This document shows positions 9,258 to 16,911 of a DNA stretch of 26,024 nucleotides, in pieces. Origin of the DNA: JBMNUL01 sp050946255 (GTDB lineage: Bacteria; Actinomycetota; Coriobacteriia; Coriobacteriales; CADBOM01); assembly GCA_050946255.1 (NCBI GenBank), contig JBMNUL010000015.1, positions 1 to 26,024 of the forward strand. The letters run 5' to 3'. The first letter of the stretch is position 1; the number at the start of each line of letters is the position of its first letter. The notes beneath the pieces are model-generated. The model saw only the letters and a list, made by a program, of their open reading frames with translations. It had not been told where the DNA came from and did not search any database. The position numbers were made by a program, and so were the translations under genes.

Positions 9258-9602
9258 ATGGCCTACGTAGTGAGCGCCGATGGCGGCGGAGGCAATGGGG
9301 GAGGTGGCACGATCAATGTAGATGCTTCGGTGGTCAACAGCACCGCAAACACCTACAAGTACAAGGACGCAGACTTGGAAACCATGCGCACGGGTTGCGA
9401 CACGATAGATTCCGACATCTCCGATTGGAAGGGATCCACAGCCGATGCGGCAAGGGTCTTGAACCAGCGCATGATCGAATGCATTGACAGCATTAGGCAG
9501 GCTGTAAGCGATGAGGCAGAGAAGCTGGCCCAGGCTCAGAGCACCTTTGCCACAACTGATTCGTATGCCGCCTCATCTTATAGCGCGACGGGAGGCAACT
9601 AG
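9258..9602 (+). CDS. WXG100-like small protein, probable effector partner
   Basis: The 114-aa product is predicted mostly helical with W57-K58-G59 between two helices, the layout of a WXG100-family protein. It has an unusual Gly-rich N-terminal extension (residues 9-17, broken by one Asn) and a Ser/Ala/Tyr/Gly-rich tail. It differs clearly from the canonical WXG100 at 3610. The ATG at 9258 follows a good SD, AAGGAAGGGA (9238-9247). The stop lies 2 nt before the start of the 447-aa effector-like gene, suggesting translational coupling and fixed stoichiometry. By analogy with LXG accessory proteins or PE/PPE pairs, it may bind the effector N-terminus and help target it to EssC. That role is inferred from position and fold. 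Confidence 0.75.
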   Translation: MAYVVSADGGGGNGGGGTINVDASVVNSTANTYKYKDADLETMRTGCDTIDSDISDWKGSTADAARVLNQRMIECIDSIRQAVSDEAEKLAQAQSTFATTDSYAASSYSATGGN

Positions 9603-9604
9603 AC

Positions 9605-10948
9605 ATGTTCAAGATGACAATTTCCGACGTCCAGAGTGCCTCTGACGAGATCGATACGATAGACACCACCTCCGGTGACGTTGCAGATGACCTCAAGGTG
9701 GTGAACGACAACTTCTTCACGGTAATGCTGGGCGCGTTCTCCGCAGCAGCAAATGCAACCAACATCTGCATTGAGAACAACCTGAGGATATTCGTCGAGG
9801 CCTTGACGAATCTGCACAACAACTACGAGAGCCTGATTGCCGAGGCTTCCGGCACTCTGGTGAGCGATCGAGATGCGATTCTCGCCGTTGTCGGCGGTTC
9901 GGGGGACTCGGACTACCTCTATTTCGACGATGGCAACAGCGTGATCGGCGACATCGGATATGCAAGGGCTGATGTCGACAAACTCCAGACGGGGGTTCAG
10001 GACGCTCTTGATTCGCTTGCCGGGTTGGATACCCCTGGCAACATCCAGACTCCCCTGGACGCCCTCATGTCAGACATTCCAAACCAGTTCACCAAACTGG
10101 ACGACCTCACCGACACATTCGAGACCTTCGCCACTGCCGTGAGCGATTTCGAGTCCAATTGGTCTGCGGCGCTTGCCGAGGACAAGTTCATCACCGATGA
10201 CATGCTGGACAAAGTCGAAGCTGACATGAAGGACAACTACGAGAACATCCCAGCAGTCGAGGTGTTCAACTTCCTCAAGGACACGCGCAAGCAGATCAAG
10301 AACATTGAGGGCAAGCCCGCAAAGGTCATCTCTGCACTTCTCGATTACTCCAACACAAAGTTCTGGGGAGTCATCAACACTGATGGTCCTGGAGTAGCAG
10401 GTTATCTCTCCTATGTGGCAAGGCATCCAAGCGAGTTTGCCGACAAGTGGGGCGAGAAGATGACCGGGTTCCTCGACCCGGATGCATGGAAGGATGACAT
10501 CAAAGGGTTCCTCGGCGAGACAGACGACATCGCCGATGGAATGTCTGCTACCAAGCAGGCCGCAAGCCAGCTCGACCACTTCAGCGGCATCGTGGACAAG
10601 TGCGGTGACGTGCTCGAGGTCGCTGGAATCGGAATCGACACCTACGAGGCGTTCGACACAACCCAGGGAGATGTTTACGATAAGGCCGGTGCAGCTGTTT
10701 CCACGGCAGCGTTCGGCATAGGGCATTTCGCAGGCTCGAAGGCAATCGGCGCGGCAGTTGGAATGTGCGTTGGCGGACCACTTGGAGCCATCGTGGGAGT
10801 TGCTGCCGGCTATGCGTTCGACTATGTGTGGAACAACTACATTGCCACCGATGAGGTCAAGGAGGACGCCGGCAAGGGAATCGGAAACTTCTTCCGCAAC
10901 GTCTTTGGAGGCGGAAAGAACGAGAACGAGGCCTTTGCAGCAGGTTAG
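9605..10948 (+). CDS. Putative T7SS effector with helical N-terminus and C-terminal glycine zipper
   Basis: The 447-aa protein has a long, acidic N-terminal region (about residues 1-220) predicted to be alpha-helical, like LXG- or PPE-type targeting domains, although I cannot assign a named family with certainty. Residues about 357-410 form an Ala/Gly-rich hydrophobic stretch with repeated small-x3-small spacing and a G-G-P-L-G-A core. Such glycine zippers occur at the ends of many LXG toxins and can insert into membranes. No signal peptide is visible, as expected for a T7SS substrate. It sits 2 nt after a WXG100-like gene and 51 bp before an EspG-like gene. It could be a pore-forming antibacterial effector or a surface-exposed protein. 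No dedicated immunity gene is recognised next to it. Confidence 0.65.
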   Translation: MFKMTISDVQSASDEIDTIDTTSGDVADDLKVVNDNFFTVMLGAFSAAANATNICIENNLRIFVEALTNLHNNYESLIAEASGTLVSDRDAILAVVGGSGDSDYLYFDDGNSVIGDIGYARADVDKLQTGVQDALDSLAGLDTPGNIQTPLDALMSDIPNQFTKLDDLTDTFETFATAVSDFESNWSAALAEDKFITDDMLDKVEADMKDNYENIPAVEVFNFLKDTRKQIKNIEGKPAKVISALLDYSNTKFWGVINTDGPGVAGYLSYVARHPSEFADKWGEKMTGFLDPDAWKDDIKGFLGETDDIADGMSATKQAASQLDHFSGIVDKCGDVLEVAGIGIDTYEAFDTTQGDVYDKAGAAVSTAAFGIGHFAGSKAIGAAVGMCVGGPLGAIVGVAAGYAFDYVWNNYIATDEVKEDAGKGIGNFFRNVFGGGKNENEAFAAG

Positions 10949-10999
10949 GAGCGGAGCCATTTCGGCGGCAGGCTCTAGTAGAGGTAATAGGAGACGAGA

Positions 11000-11956
11000 A
11001 TGAACTGGAAACCAGAGAAAGACCTAACCGACATGCCACTCGAGAAGATCCGCTTCGAGAGCGAGGACCTCTTCGTCCTGCTCAACGGCATGGATCTGGG
11101 GCAGTTCGCGGTGCCGCCGGCAGCGTTGGCGACAATCGTGGACAAGCCGGAGCTTCTCAAGAAATGGCGCAAGCAGATGATCCGTCATCTGAAACCATTC
11201 GGGCTGGTCGACTCTGAGGGGGTTCCTTCCCCCAAGCTCGAGAGGGCTCTCTACCCTCTGAACAAGCCCGGTATTCTCCTCACCGATGGTGTAAAGGTGG
11301 CCCCCGAGGAGGTCTGGTCTGAGAACGATCACCGCACGTACGAGATTTGCATCAGCGATGGCCATGCAACGGCAATCGGGCGTGCAAGTGGATACAAGGC
11401 CGGATGGGCGATGGTCTCATTTGTCGAGGACGAGGAGCGCTGGGAGCCGATGTTCGGGCTGCTGAGCGGGTTTGCCACGGCTTGGAAGTACTCGGTTTAC
11501 GAACAGGCTTTCTCAATGGACGATGCCGAGGGCCTGAAGCTCATGCATGCTGTCGAGGGAAACGACCCTGCGTTCGTGGACAAGACGGCCAAGGAGCTTG
11601 GGATCGACCCCGAGCCTCTCCTGGATGTCACGTCGAAGATTGGCGAGGCAGGTTTTGAAGAGACCCGCATGGACAATTACTGCACCTATGACTTCTCGGA
11701 AAGCGAGTTCAAGGAGTACGAGGGCTTTGGAACTTGCGAGCCCTCAGATCCAGCACCCGAGAAGTTCACGAGGGTCTATCCGGCATATGGGTTCATGATC
11801 AGCACCGAGAGGTCTCTTGCACCGGGAATGAAACCAGGAGATATGAGGACACCGGAGGGGAAGGCCAAGAGCCAGTTCAAGCACTTCGACTTCATGAGGT
11901 CGGGGAGGGTCTTGGACCGTATGATCACGATCGACCCCAACCCGTTGGGCCTTTAA
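11000..11956 (+). CDS. Putative EspG-like T7SS chaperone
   Basis: The 318-aa soluble protein has no membrane segments. Its first 100 residues follow the EspG layout: an N-terminal strand/helix, an L-G-Q-F-A-V-P segment, a helix, a G-L-V-D-S-E-G turn, then a helix ending in a K-P motif. EspG proteins of mycobacterial ESX systems bind the tip of PPE partners in PE/PPE pairs and deliver them to the machinery. The similarity is recognised by eye and is only moderate; the remainder (acidic, aromatic-rich) is not recognised. The position right after a WXG100-like/effector pair matches what a dedicated effector chaperone would show. The ATG at 11000 follows TAGGAG (10985-10991). An immunity protein for the upstream effector is the main alternative. 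Confidence 0.55.
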   Translation: MNWKPEKDLTDMPLEKIRFESEDLFVLLNGMDLGQFAVPPAALATIVDKPELLKKWRKQMIRHLKPFGLVDSEGVPSPKLERALYPLNKPGILLTDGVKVAPEEVWSENDHRTYEICISDGHATAIGRASGYKAGWAMVSFVEDEERWEPMFGLLSGFATAWKYSVYEQAFSMDDAEGLKLMHAVEGNDPAFVDKTAKELGIDPEPLLDVTSKIGEAGFEETRMDNYCTYDFSESEFKEYEGFGTCEPSDPAPEKFTRVYPAYGFMISTERSLAPGMKPGDMRTPEGKAKSQFKHFDFMRSGRVLDRMITIDPNPLGL

Positions 11957-12148
11957 AACCATCTGGGAGATCTAGAAGCTTTTCAAAACCGTCAGGAAGA
12001 CCTGGCGTTGGGGCCGTGAGAATTTGCGGAAGTGGCCCTAGGGCAAATGGCAATCAATGAAGAGATTGCAAAACTTGAAAGAACACGATGCGCCTTGAGC
12101 TGGCATTTCGAAGGCGAGAGGCGAGAAGAAAGAAGATAGGGGGCAGAG

Positions 12149-12631
12149 ATGAGCCTTTCGGATCTTTATGCCGAGAGAAGCTATTGCAGAGAGCAGATTG
12201 GCTACTGGCAGAACAGCGCTGATATCTATCAGTCAAGGATGGACCAGAACATCGCCGATATCAAACATCTCGAGGAACAGCTGAGGATCGCCAACAACGC
12301 GCTCACCAAGTGCCAGGCTCTTACCAGTATGGATTTCGAGCTCACCGGGGATCTGATGAAGGTCGGAAATTCTATTGACTCGGCGCTTGACGTCTCGGTT
12401 GGAACTCTCGTTCAAACCATCAACACCGACAACGCCGACCACATCGGATCTTCGATCAACAACTGCAACACTCTAATCGAGGAGCTGCAGGCAAAGCTCG
12501 ACCAAGCCAGGGCCGATCTTGAATACAACACAGAGGGCAGGGACTACTCCAACGGACGTGTGTCCCATTACGAGGACAGGCTCTCGGCCGTTCAGAGTGC
12601 GATCGACAACTGGGACGATGACGATGATTAA
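12149..12631 (+). CDS. YwqH-like (DUF5082-type) coiled-coil T7SS protein
   Basis: The 160-aa protein starts with a Met-Ser-Leu-Ser-Asp-Leu segment and consists of two long coiled-coil helices joined by a middle segment (about residues 60-100), ending in an Asp run. This resembles YwqH/DUF5082 proteins, small helical WXG100-like proteins encoded beside LXG effectors in Firmicutes T7SS loci and thought to act as partners of secreted toxins. The family call is by pattern and moderately sure. It follows a 192-bp spacer that has only weak repeats. A GGGG-containing purine tract immediately upstream can act as the ribosome binding site. Confidence 0.6.
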   Translation: MSLSDLYAERSYCREQIGYWQNSADIYQSRMDQNIADIKHLEEQLRIANNALTKCQALTSMDFELTGDLMKVGNSIDSALDVSVGTLVQTINTDNADHIGSSINNCNTLIEELQAKLDQARADLEYNTEGRDYSNGRVSHYEDRLSAVQSAIDNWDDDDD

Positions 12632-12691
12632 ATGTCGTGTGCATGCATTGCTTTTCGATGAGCATGCGACGGCAAGAGAAGGGGATGGACG

Positions 12692-13000
12692 TTGATTACT
12701 ACAAACGAGTGGCTGCCCATCGGTTCGGTTGTCCACGTGCCAGAGTACGGCGAAAGGCTTCTTTGCATCATTGGATGCATGCAGACCGATGTTGAGACGG
12801 GTAAGCTCTGGGATTATGTCGCACTCGAGTTCCCGGTTGGATATACGGACAGGGACAAGATGATCATGTTCGACAAGAATTCCATCGATTGCATCTATTT
12901 CCTCGGTTATCAGGATACCGATGGCATGGTCTTCCAGTCCATCGTCCAGCTCAACGAGAAGAGCTTCGAGGCCGCTAAGGAAAAGGAGAAGGAGCATTAA
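12692..13000 (+). CDS. DUF4176 family protein, T7SS-associated (copy 2)
   Basis: The 102-aa protein repeats the pattern of the copy at 8798: Trp-Leu-Pro-Ile-Gly-Ser-Val-Val (residues 7-14), W-D-Y-V-A, an F-P-V-G turn, F-D-K-N and a charged helical C-terminus. Identity outside these motifs is low, so the duplication is old. Translation is inferred to start at a TTG (12692), about 7 nt after an AGAAGGGGA SD; the nearby ATG at 12685 is out of frame. Its TAA overlaps the next ATG (TAATG at 12998-13002), implying translational coupling with the YukD-like gene. The function is unknown, but linkage to T7SS loci is a family trait. Confidence 0.78.
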   Translation: MITTNEWLPIGSVVHVPEYGERLLCIIGCMQTDVETGKLWDYVALEFPVGYTDRDKMIMFDKNSIDCIYFLGYQDTDGMVFQSIVQLNEKSFEAAKEKEKEH

Positions 13001-13266
13001 TGAAAGACAAGGTGCTCCTCAAGGTCAAGCTCCCGGCGACTCAGCGCAGCTACGAGTTTCGTCTTCCTTTCGATCTCACGGTCGATGAGGGTGCTGGACT
13101 GGTGTCCAGCATCCTCGCGACCAGAGAATCCACGTATTTCGAGGATTGTGGGGGAGCGGATTTCATGCTCCTAACCAGCGGTGACGAGCTCAATCCAAAC
13201 GAGACGTTTCGGGCTCTCGTGGAGCAGGGAGTGCTTGTCGATGGTTCCAGCGTCGCACTGGTCTGA
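13000..13266 (+). CDS. YukD/EsaB-like ubiquitin-fold T7SS protein
   Basis: The 88-residue protein fits a ubiquitin-like beta-grasp: an N-terminal beta hairpin, a central helix (about residues 27-42), then strands with L-L-T-S-G-D-E-L-N and a final G-V-L-V-D-G-S-S-V-A-L-V. YukD (Bacillus) and EsaB (Staphylococcus) are cytosolic components or regulators of T7SSb, and EccD carries the same fold in mycobacteria. No conjugation-type Gly-Gly tail is present, as expected for YukD. The start overlaps the stop of the preceding DUF4176 gene by one base. The call rests on size, fold pattern and position, since this family is poorly conserved in sequence. Confidence 0.65.
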   Translation: MKDKVLLKVKLPATQRSYEFRLPFDLTVDEGAGLVSSILATRESTYFEDCGGADFMLLTSGDELNPNETFRALVEQGVLVDGSSVALV

Positions 13267-13324
13267 CGCTGGGAAGAGGTTCCCCGGCAAAGGGTGTCGG
13301 GTGGAGATGTGAGAAGGATAGTAC

Positions 13325-14944
13325 GTGAAGATCAAGTTGATGCAGAGCCGAAAATCCGGCTCTCAGACCTTGCAGATCAAACCCGGGAAGAACGAAAAGC
13401 TCCAATATGAACAGGCTGAATGGCTGGTAAGCGGGCCATCGGAGCATCTATTGCCCTTCCGCTACACCTTAGAAGAAGGGGATGCCGTTCTCTATTACGA
13501 CATCACCGGCCTGTCCGATCTGAAGTCCTATCTCCGCGCATCGCTCAACACCTCGCAATATGCTGGGATGCTGGTTGCAGTTGCCGATGTGCTCGGCACG
13601 TGCACAAGCAAGAACTACCCGACCTCCGGGTTCCTTTGCGACATCGAGCAGGTCTATGTCAACCCGGATGGTGTGTTGAAATTCGTGTTTGTCCCATTGT
13701 CGGGAATGGCCCCGAAGAAGAACGAGACTCCGCTGGGGTTGCTCGGAAACCTTGGAGACACCAAGCACGTTTCGTTTGTGGTTCCAGATGATGCACGCCA
13801 TGCGGCGGCGCTCTTCGATTATGTGAACCGCAACCAAGTGCTCTCGCTCAATTCATACCGGGAGTTTTTATCTGGGGAATTCGGATTGGCTTTGCCTAGC
13901 CTAGGTGGATCCCACGGAGGCAGCGGCCGTTTGTCCAGGACTGGGTCGCTTGCCGGGTCGGGATCTCTCGGGTCAGGTGGCTCTGGCTCCCTAGGTGCTC
14001 GTTGTGGCTCCGGCACAGGGACAATGGCGGGAACGTCTTTCTCCAGTCAAAATGGCAGGCCTGGCGTGCAAGCTGCCTTCGATCCGGTTGCGATGCTTCA
14101 CAATGCCCCTTCTGCGCATGAAGTTGCAGCAAAACAGAGTATTGCCGAGAGGGTTCGAAACGGAGTCGGTGACATTTCCCCGACGCGTGCCAGCGCCACG
14201 ACTGGTTTTTCGCAGCCGAAGCAGCATGAGGGGCAGGAGCAGGCTGGAGAGTCGCAGCAAGTTGAGCCACAAAAGGTCGAGTCGCAGAAGGCCGAAGAGC
14301 CGCTACGGTCTGATGAGCCGCAGCAAGTTGAGGAATCGCCGCAGCAGGAGGAGCTGCAGCCTGAGGAACAGCAGCTTGAGGAACAGCCGCAATCTGAGGA
14401 GCTGCAGCCGAAGCCACAACCAGCTCAGCAGCTGGGGCAGCAACCGGAGCCACAATCAGCTGCAGTGGAGCCCGAGCCAACCTTCCAATCAGAAGTTCCA
14501 CCTCAGCCCCAGCCTCCATTTGGCATGGAGCCTCCGCAGCAACAAACCTCTGACTCTGCACAACAAGAGCCTTCTTTCAGTGAAACTACTCTTCTGGGTG
14601 TCGGGGTGAATTCCCAGAGGCTATCTACCCAATTTGCAAAATCCGCACCTGAAGTGAATCTGGTTCGCCTATGCGACGGAAGCATGTATCAGCTTCCAAA
14701 GGACGGGGCTGCGGTCATAGGCCGCTCATCCAAGAGCGATATTCAAATCAGGGGGAACTCCAATATCAGCAGGACACATGCCTCTTTGACGTTGTCAGGA
14801 GGTTCGGTGGTCGTCGTAGACCTGGGTTCTTCCAATGGAACCTTCGTGAACGGAGTCCGCTTGTACAAAGGTCAGATGATGACGGCTCGTCCCGGCGATG
14901 AGATCTCATTTGCCGACGAGGCCTTCGAGCTCACCCTTCGTTGA
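13325..14944 (+). CDS. EssB/DUF6382-like pseudokinase domain fused to C-terminal FHA domain
   Basis: The 539-aa protein has three parts. Residues 1-185 contain a Y-D-I-T-G-L motif and helical pattern like the cytoplasmic pseudokinase fold of EssB/DUF6382 proteins. Residues about 190-237 are Gly/Ser-rich and about 298-417 are a Gln/Glu/Pro-rich low-complexity linker. The C-terminus is an FHA domain (about 460-539) with I465-G466-R467 and S503-N504-G505-T506, residues that bind phosphothreonine. Unlike classical EssB it has no membrane segment, so it is probably a soluble or peripheral adaptor that docks on the secretion machinery. Translation starts at a GTG preceded by AGAAGGA. It is the last gene of the + strand T7SS cluster and its final 14 bp overlap the convergent oxidoreductase gene. 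No Ser/Thr kinase is visible in the window. Confidence 0.8.
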   Translation: MKIKLMQSRKSGSQTLQIKPGKNEKLQYEQAEWLVSGPSEHLLPFRYTLEEGDAVLYYDITGLSDLKSYLRASLNTSQYAGMLVAVADVLGTCTSKNYPTSGFLCDIEQVYVNPDGVLKFVFVPLSGMAPKKNETPLGLLGNLGDTKHVSFVVPDDARHAAALFDYVNRNQVLSLNSYREFLSGEFGLALPSLGGSHGGSGRLSRTGSLAGSGSLGSGGSGSLGARCGSGTGTMAGTSFSSQNGRPGVQAAFDPVAMLHNAPSAHEVAAKQSIAERVRNGVGDISPTRASATTGFSQPKQHEGQEQAGESQQVEPQKVESQKAEEPLRSDEPQQVEESPQQEELQPEEQQLEEQPQSEELQPKPQPAQQLGQQPEPQSAAVEPEPTFQSEVPPQPQPPFGMEPPQQQTSDSAQQEPSFSETTLLGVGVNSQRLSTQFAKSAPEVNLVRLCDGSMYQLPKDGAAVIGRSSKSDIQIRGNSNISRTHASLTLSGGSVVVVDLGSSNGTFVNGVRLYKGQMMTARPGDEISFADEAFELTLR

Positions 14945-16784
14945 TCTTATCTGCCAAATCCTTGAGCTCTTCGAAGTGCTCTGCACCAACTTCGCGGGGA
15001 GTCTCCCCGTACTTCTTGCAGAGCGCCGCCGCACATCCAACCGCCACACCGTGCTCGGCACCGTTTGCCATCATCTTCACGCTAGAGCTCACGACTCGGC
15101 TGACGCTGATGTGCTTTCCTGCCATCATGAGGTTGGGAACGTTCTTGGAGTACAGGCATCTGAACGGGATGTCGTAGGGCTTCTGGTCTCGCACATCCCA
15201 TATCCACTTGGCGAGGCGGAAGTCGTACTTCTCGTCTCCGGGATAGTGGAGGCAGAACGCCTCGTCGTTCTTCACGATGGCATCGGGAAATTCGGCGTGC
15301 TCTCTCACGTCGTTCTCATTGAGGATGTAGTCTCCGATAATTCTCCGGTACTCTCCGCGTGCCGGCACGATGTGCAGCCACTCGAACTGCAGGTTCGCGT
15401 ATTTCTCCGGTTGCGCCTTCTTGATGTTGGCCATGGTTCCATAGAGGGCGCGCAACAGGTGGTCTCGCACCAACTCTTCGTTGCCTGGTTTCTCCATGTC
15501 GAGGAACTGGCCGTACTCCCAGAAGTGTGTAGCGGGGAAGATGTGGATGACCTCCTCTGGTGGGAACATGTGGTTCTTCATGATTCCCTCTACCATGTCG
15601 TGCTTCGCCTTCTGGGCGAGTTTGGGAAGCTCCTCTGGATCTGGCTCGACGGCGCAAGGTCCGGGTTGGTTGTCCTCCGAAAGCGCTCCCATCTGTCCCG
15701 AAAGGCACGAGAAGTCCTTTGAGATTTCGGTTGCCCAGGGGATGTCTCCATAATCGACTGGATGGTCTGACATTCCAAGGTGAAACAGCAACGTGTTGCC
15801 ATGGTGCATTTCGTCTGGCTCGTCGGGAGCCAGCCCCTCGCCGAACTCCGACTTTCCCTCGCGTCCGGTTCGGCACTCTGCTCCGGAAGCCACGGCAAGT
15901 GCGCCTGTTCCAGATGCATCTATGAAGGTCTCGGCCTTGAACACGCTTTCCGCTGACGTGATGAGGTTTCTCGTCTCGATCGATGAGATGCGGTCTCCGC
16001 TCTTCAATAGCGAGCACATGTGCTCATTCAGGAACACGGAGATGTTGGGTTCTGCTTCCACCATTTCCGTGCAGCCCAGGTTCCCGTCTTCTTTGCGCTC
16101 TATTAACTGTTCGACGAACTTTGTCTTGTAACCGCGCGGTCCAAGCCCCACTTCGCTAGATGCATTTCCACCAAGAACCGGGCGATCGTGCACTAGGGCG
16201 ACCTTCAGTCCGTTTCTCGCAGCAGAAATTGCGGCAGAGCATCCGGGTACACCTCCGCCAACGACCACGACGTCGAATTCACCCTGATTTTCGGGAGAGT
16301 CTGGGATTCCAAGCAATGATTTGCGCCACGCCCTGTTGACGTTGAGTCCTTGCTCGGGAGGGACTTCCCCATTTCGGGCAAGGTAAATTGCGTCAATTCG
16401 GCCATCGAATCCAGTGAGGTCGTGCAGGGAAATTTCGTTGCTGCCTCCCGGCAGGGTGACGGTACCGGCATCTTGCCATTCCCAATCTTTGTCGTTCTCT
16501 CCTAAAACGCAGGGAAGTGGCTCGCCATTGAACAAGACCTGGAAACGTCCTGGGTGGTAACCGGGCACCCAGTCCTTCGCTCGTACCCAGACCTTGTATG
16601 TTCCGGCATCGACGTCTGTTCTCGTCTTGGCGTCCGACACTGGTTCGCCCATGCCATGGGCGATAAGGTAGGCAGACCCCATTTGCGGGGCGAACTGGGT
16701 GTCGAGCTCCCATCCACCAAAGTCATCGAACATCTCGGTTTCAATCAGTATCCCTGCTGTTTTCCTATCATCCGATGACGCCAT
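14931..16784 (-). CDS. FAD-dependent oxidoreductase with N-terminal carbohydrate-binding-like domain
   Basis: The 617-aa protein belongs to the FAD_oxidored type (PF12831). An FAD Rossmann fold starts near residue 171 with G-G-G-V-P-G (176-181), followed by the typical P-V-L-G-G-N-A-S-S-E stretch. The first 150 residues form a beta-rich region with a W-V-R-x-K-D-W motif, like the sugar-binding-type domain that precedes such enzymes in several phyla. The substrate is unknown; a sugar or sugar-like alcohol is a reasonable guess. No signal peptide is present with the chosen start. That ATG (16784) follows a strong GAGGAGG; a longer in-frame start at 16949 would read through the promoter region and into the Rrf2 gene. 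It is divergent from the Rrf2 gene and probably controlled by it. Confidence 0.85.
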   Translation of the reverse strand: MASSDDRKTAGILIETEMFDDFGGWELDTQFAPQMGSAYLIAHGMGEPVSDAKTRTDVDAGTYKVWVRAKDWVPGYHPGRFQVLFNGEPLPCVLGENDKDWEWQDAGTVTLPGGSNEISLHDLTGFDGRIDAIYLARNGEVPPEQGLNVNRAWRKSLLGIPDSPENQGEFDVVVVGGGVPGCSAAISAARNGLKVALVHDRPVLGGNASSEVGLGPRGYKTKFVEQLIERKEDGNLGCTEMVEAEPNISVFLNEHMCSLLKSGDRISSIETRNLITSAESVFKAETFIDASGTGALAVASGAECRTGREGKSEFGEGLAPDEPDEMHHGNTLLFHLGMSDHPVDYGDIPWATEISKDFSCLSGQMGALSEDNQPGPCAVEPDPEELPKLAQKAKHDMVEGIMKNHMFPPEEVIHIFPATHFWEYGQFLDMEKPGNEELVRDHLLRALYGTMANIKKAQPEKYANLQFEWLHIVPARGEYRRIIGDYILNENDVREHAEFPDAIVKNDEAFCLHYPGDEKYDFRLAKWIWDVRDQKPYDIPFRCLYSKNVPNLMMAGKHISVSRVVSSSVKMMANGAEHGVAVGCAAALCKKYGETPREVGAEHFEELKDLADKINEG

Positions 16785-16844
16785 GGCCGGTTGCCTCCTC
16801 GTTTGTTGAAGATTGGTTGGGATAGCCACTGTTTCGCTTGATAT

Positions 16845-16890
16845 ATTGTAAGAAGCGAATGGATAGTTTGCAACTATAATAGTTACAAAC
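16845..16890. promoter_or_regulatory. Divergent promoters sharing a 25-bp near-palindromic operator
   Basis: Arms GTTTGCAACTAT (16866-16877) and ATAGTTACAAAC (16879-16890) match at 11 of 12 positions around a single central A. The centre contains TATAAT (16875-16880), a likely -10 box for the + strand Rrf2 gene, although its -35 is poor. On the - strand the left arm holds TTGCAA (16873-16868), followed after exactly 17 bp by TACAAT (16850-16845), a good promoter for the oxidoreductase. Binding here would block both genes. The Rrf2 protein encoded next door is the obvious candidate. Confidence 0.7.
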
Positions 16891-16911
16891 AATACATAGA
16901 GAAGGGTTTGT

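Noticed and set aside
11955..12003. Two 19-bp direct repeats (AAAACCATCTGGGAGATCT and AAAACCGTCAGGAAGACCT), 30 bp apart
   Set aside because: Only 15 of 19 bases match and there is no third copy or mobile-element context, so chance similarity is likely.
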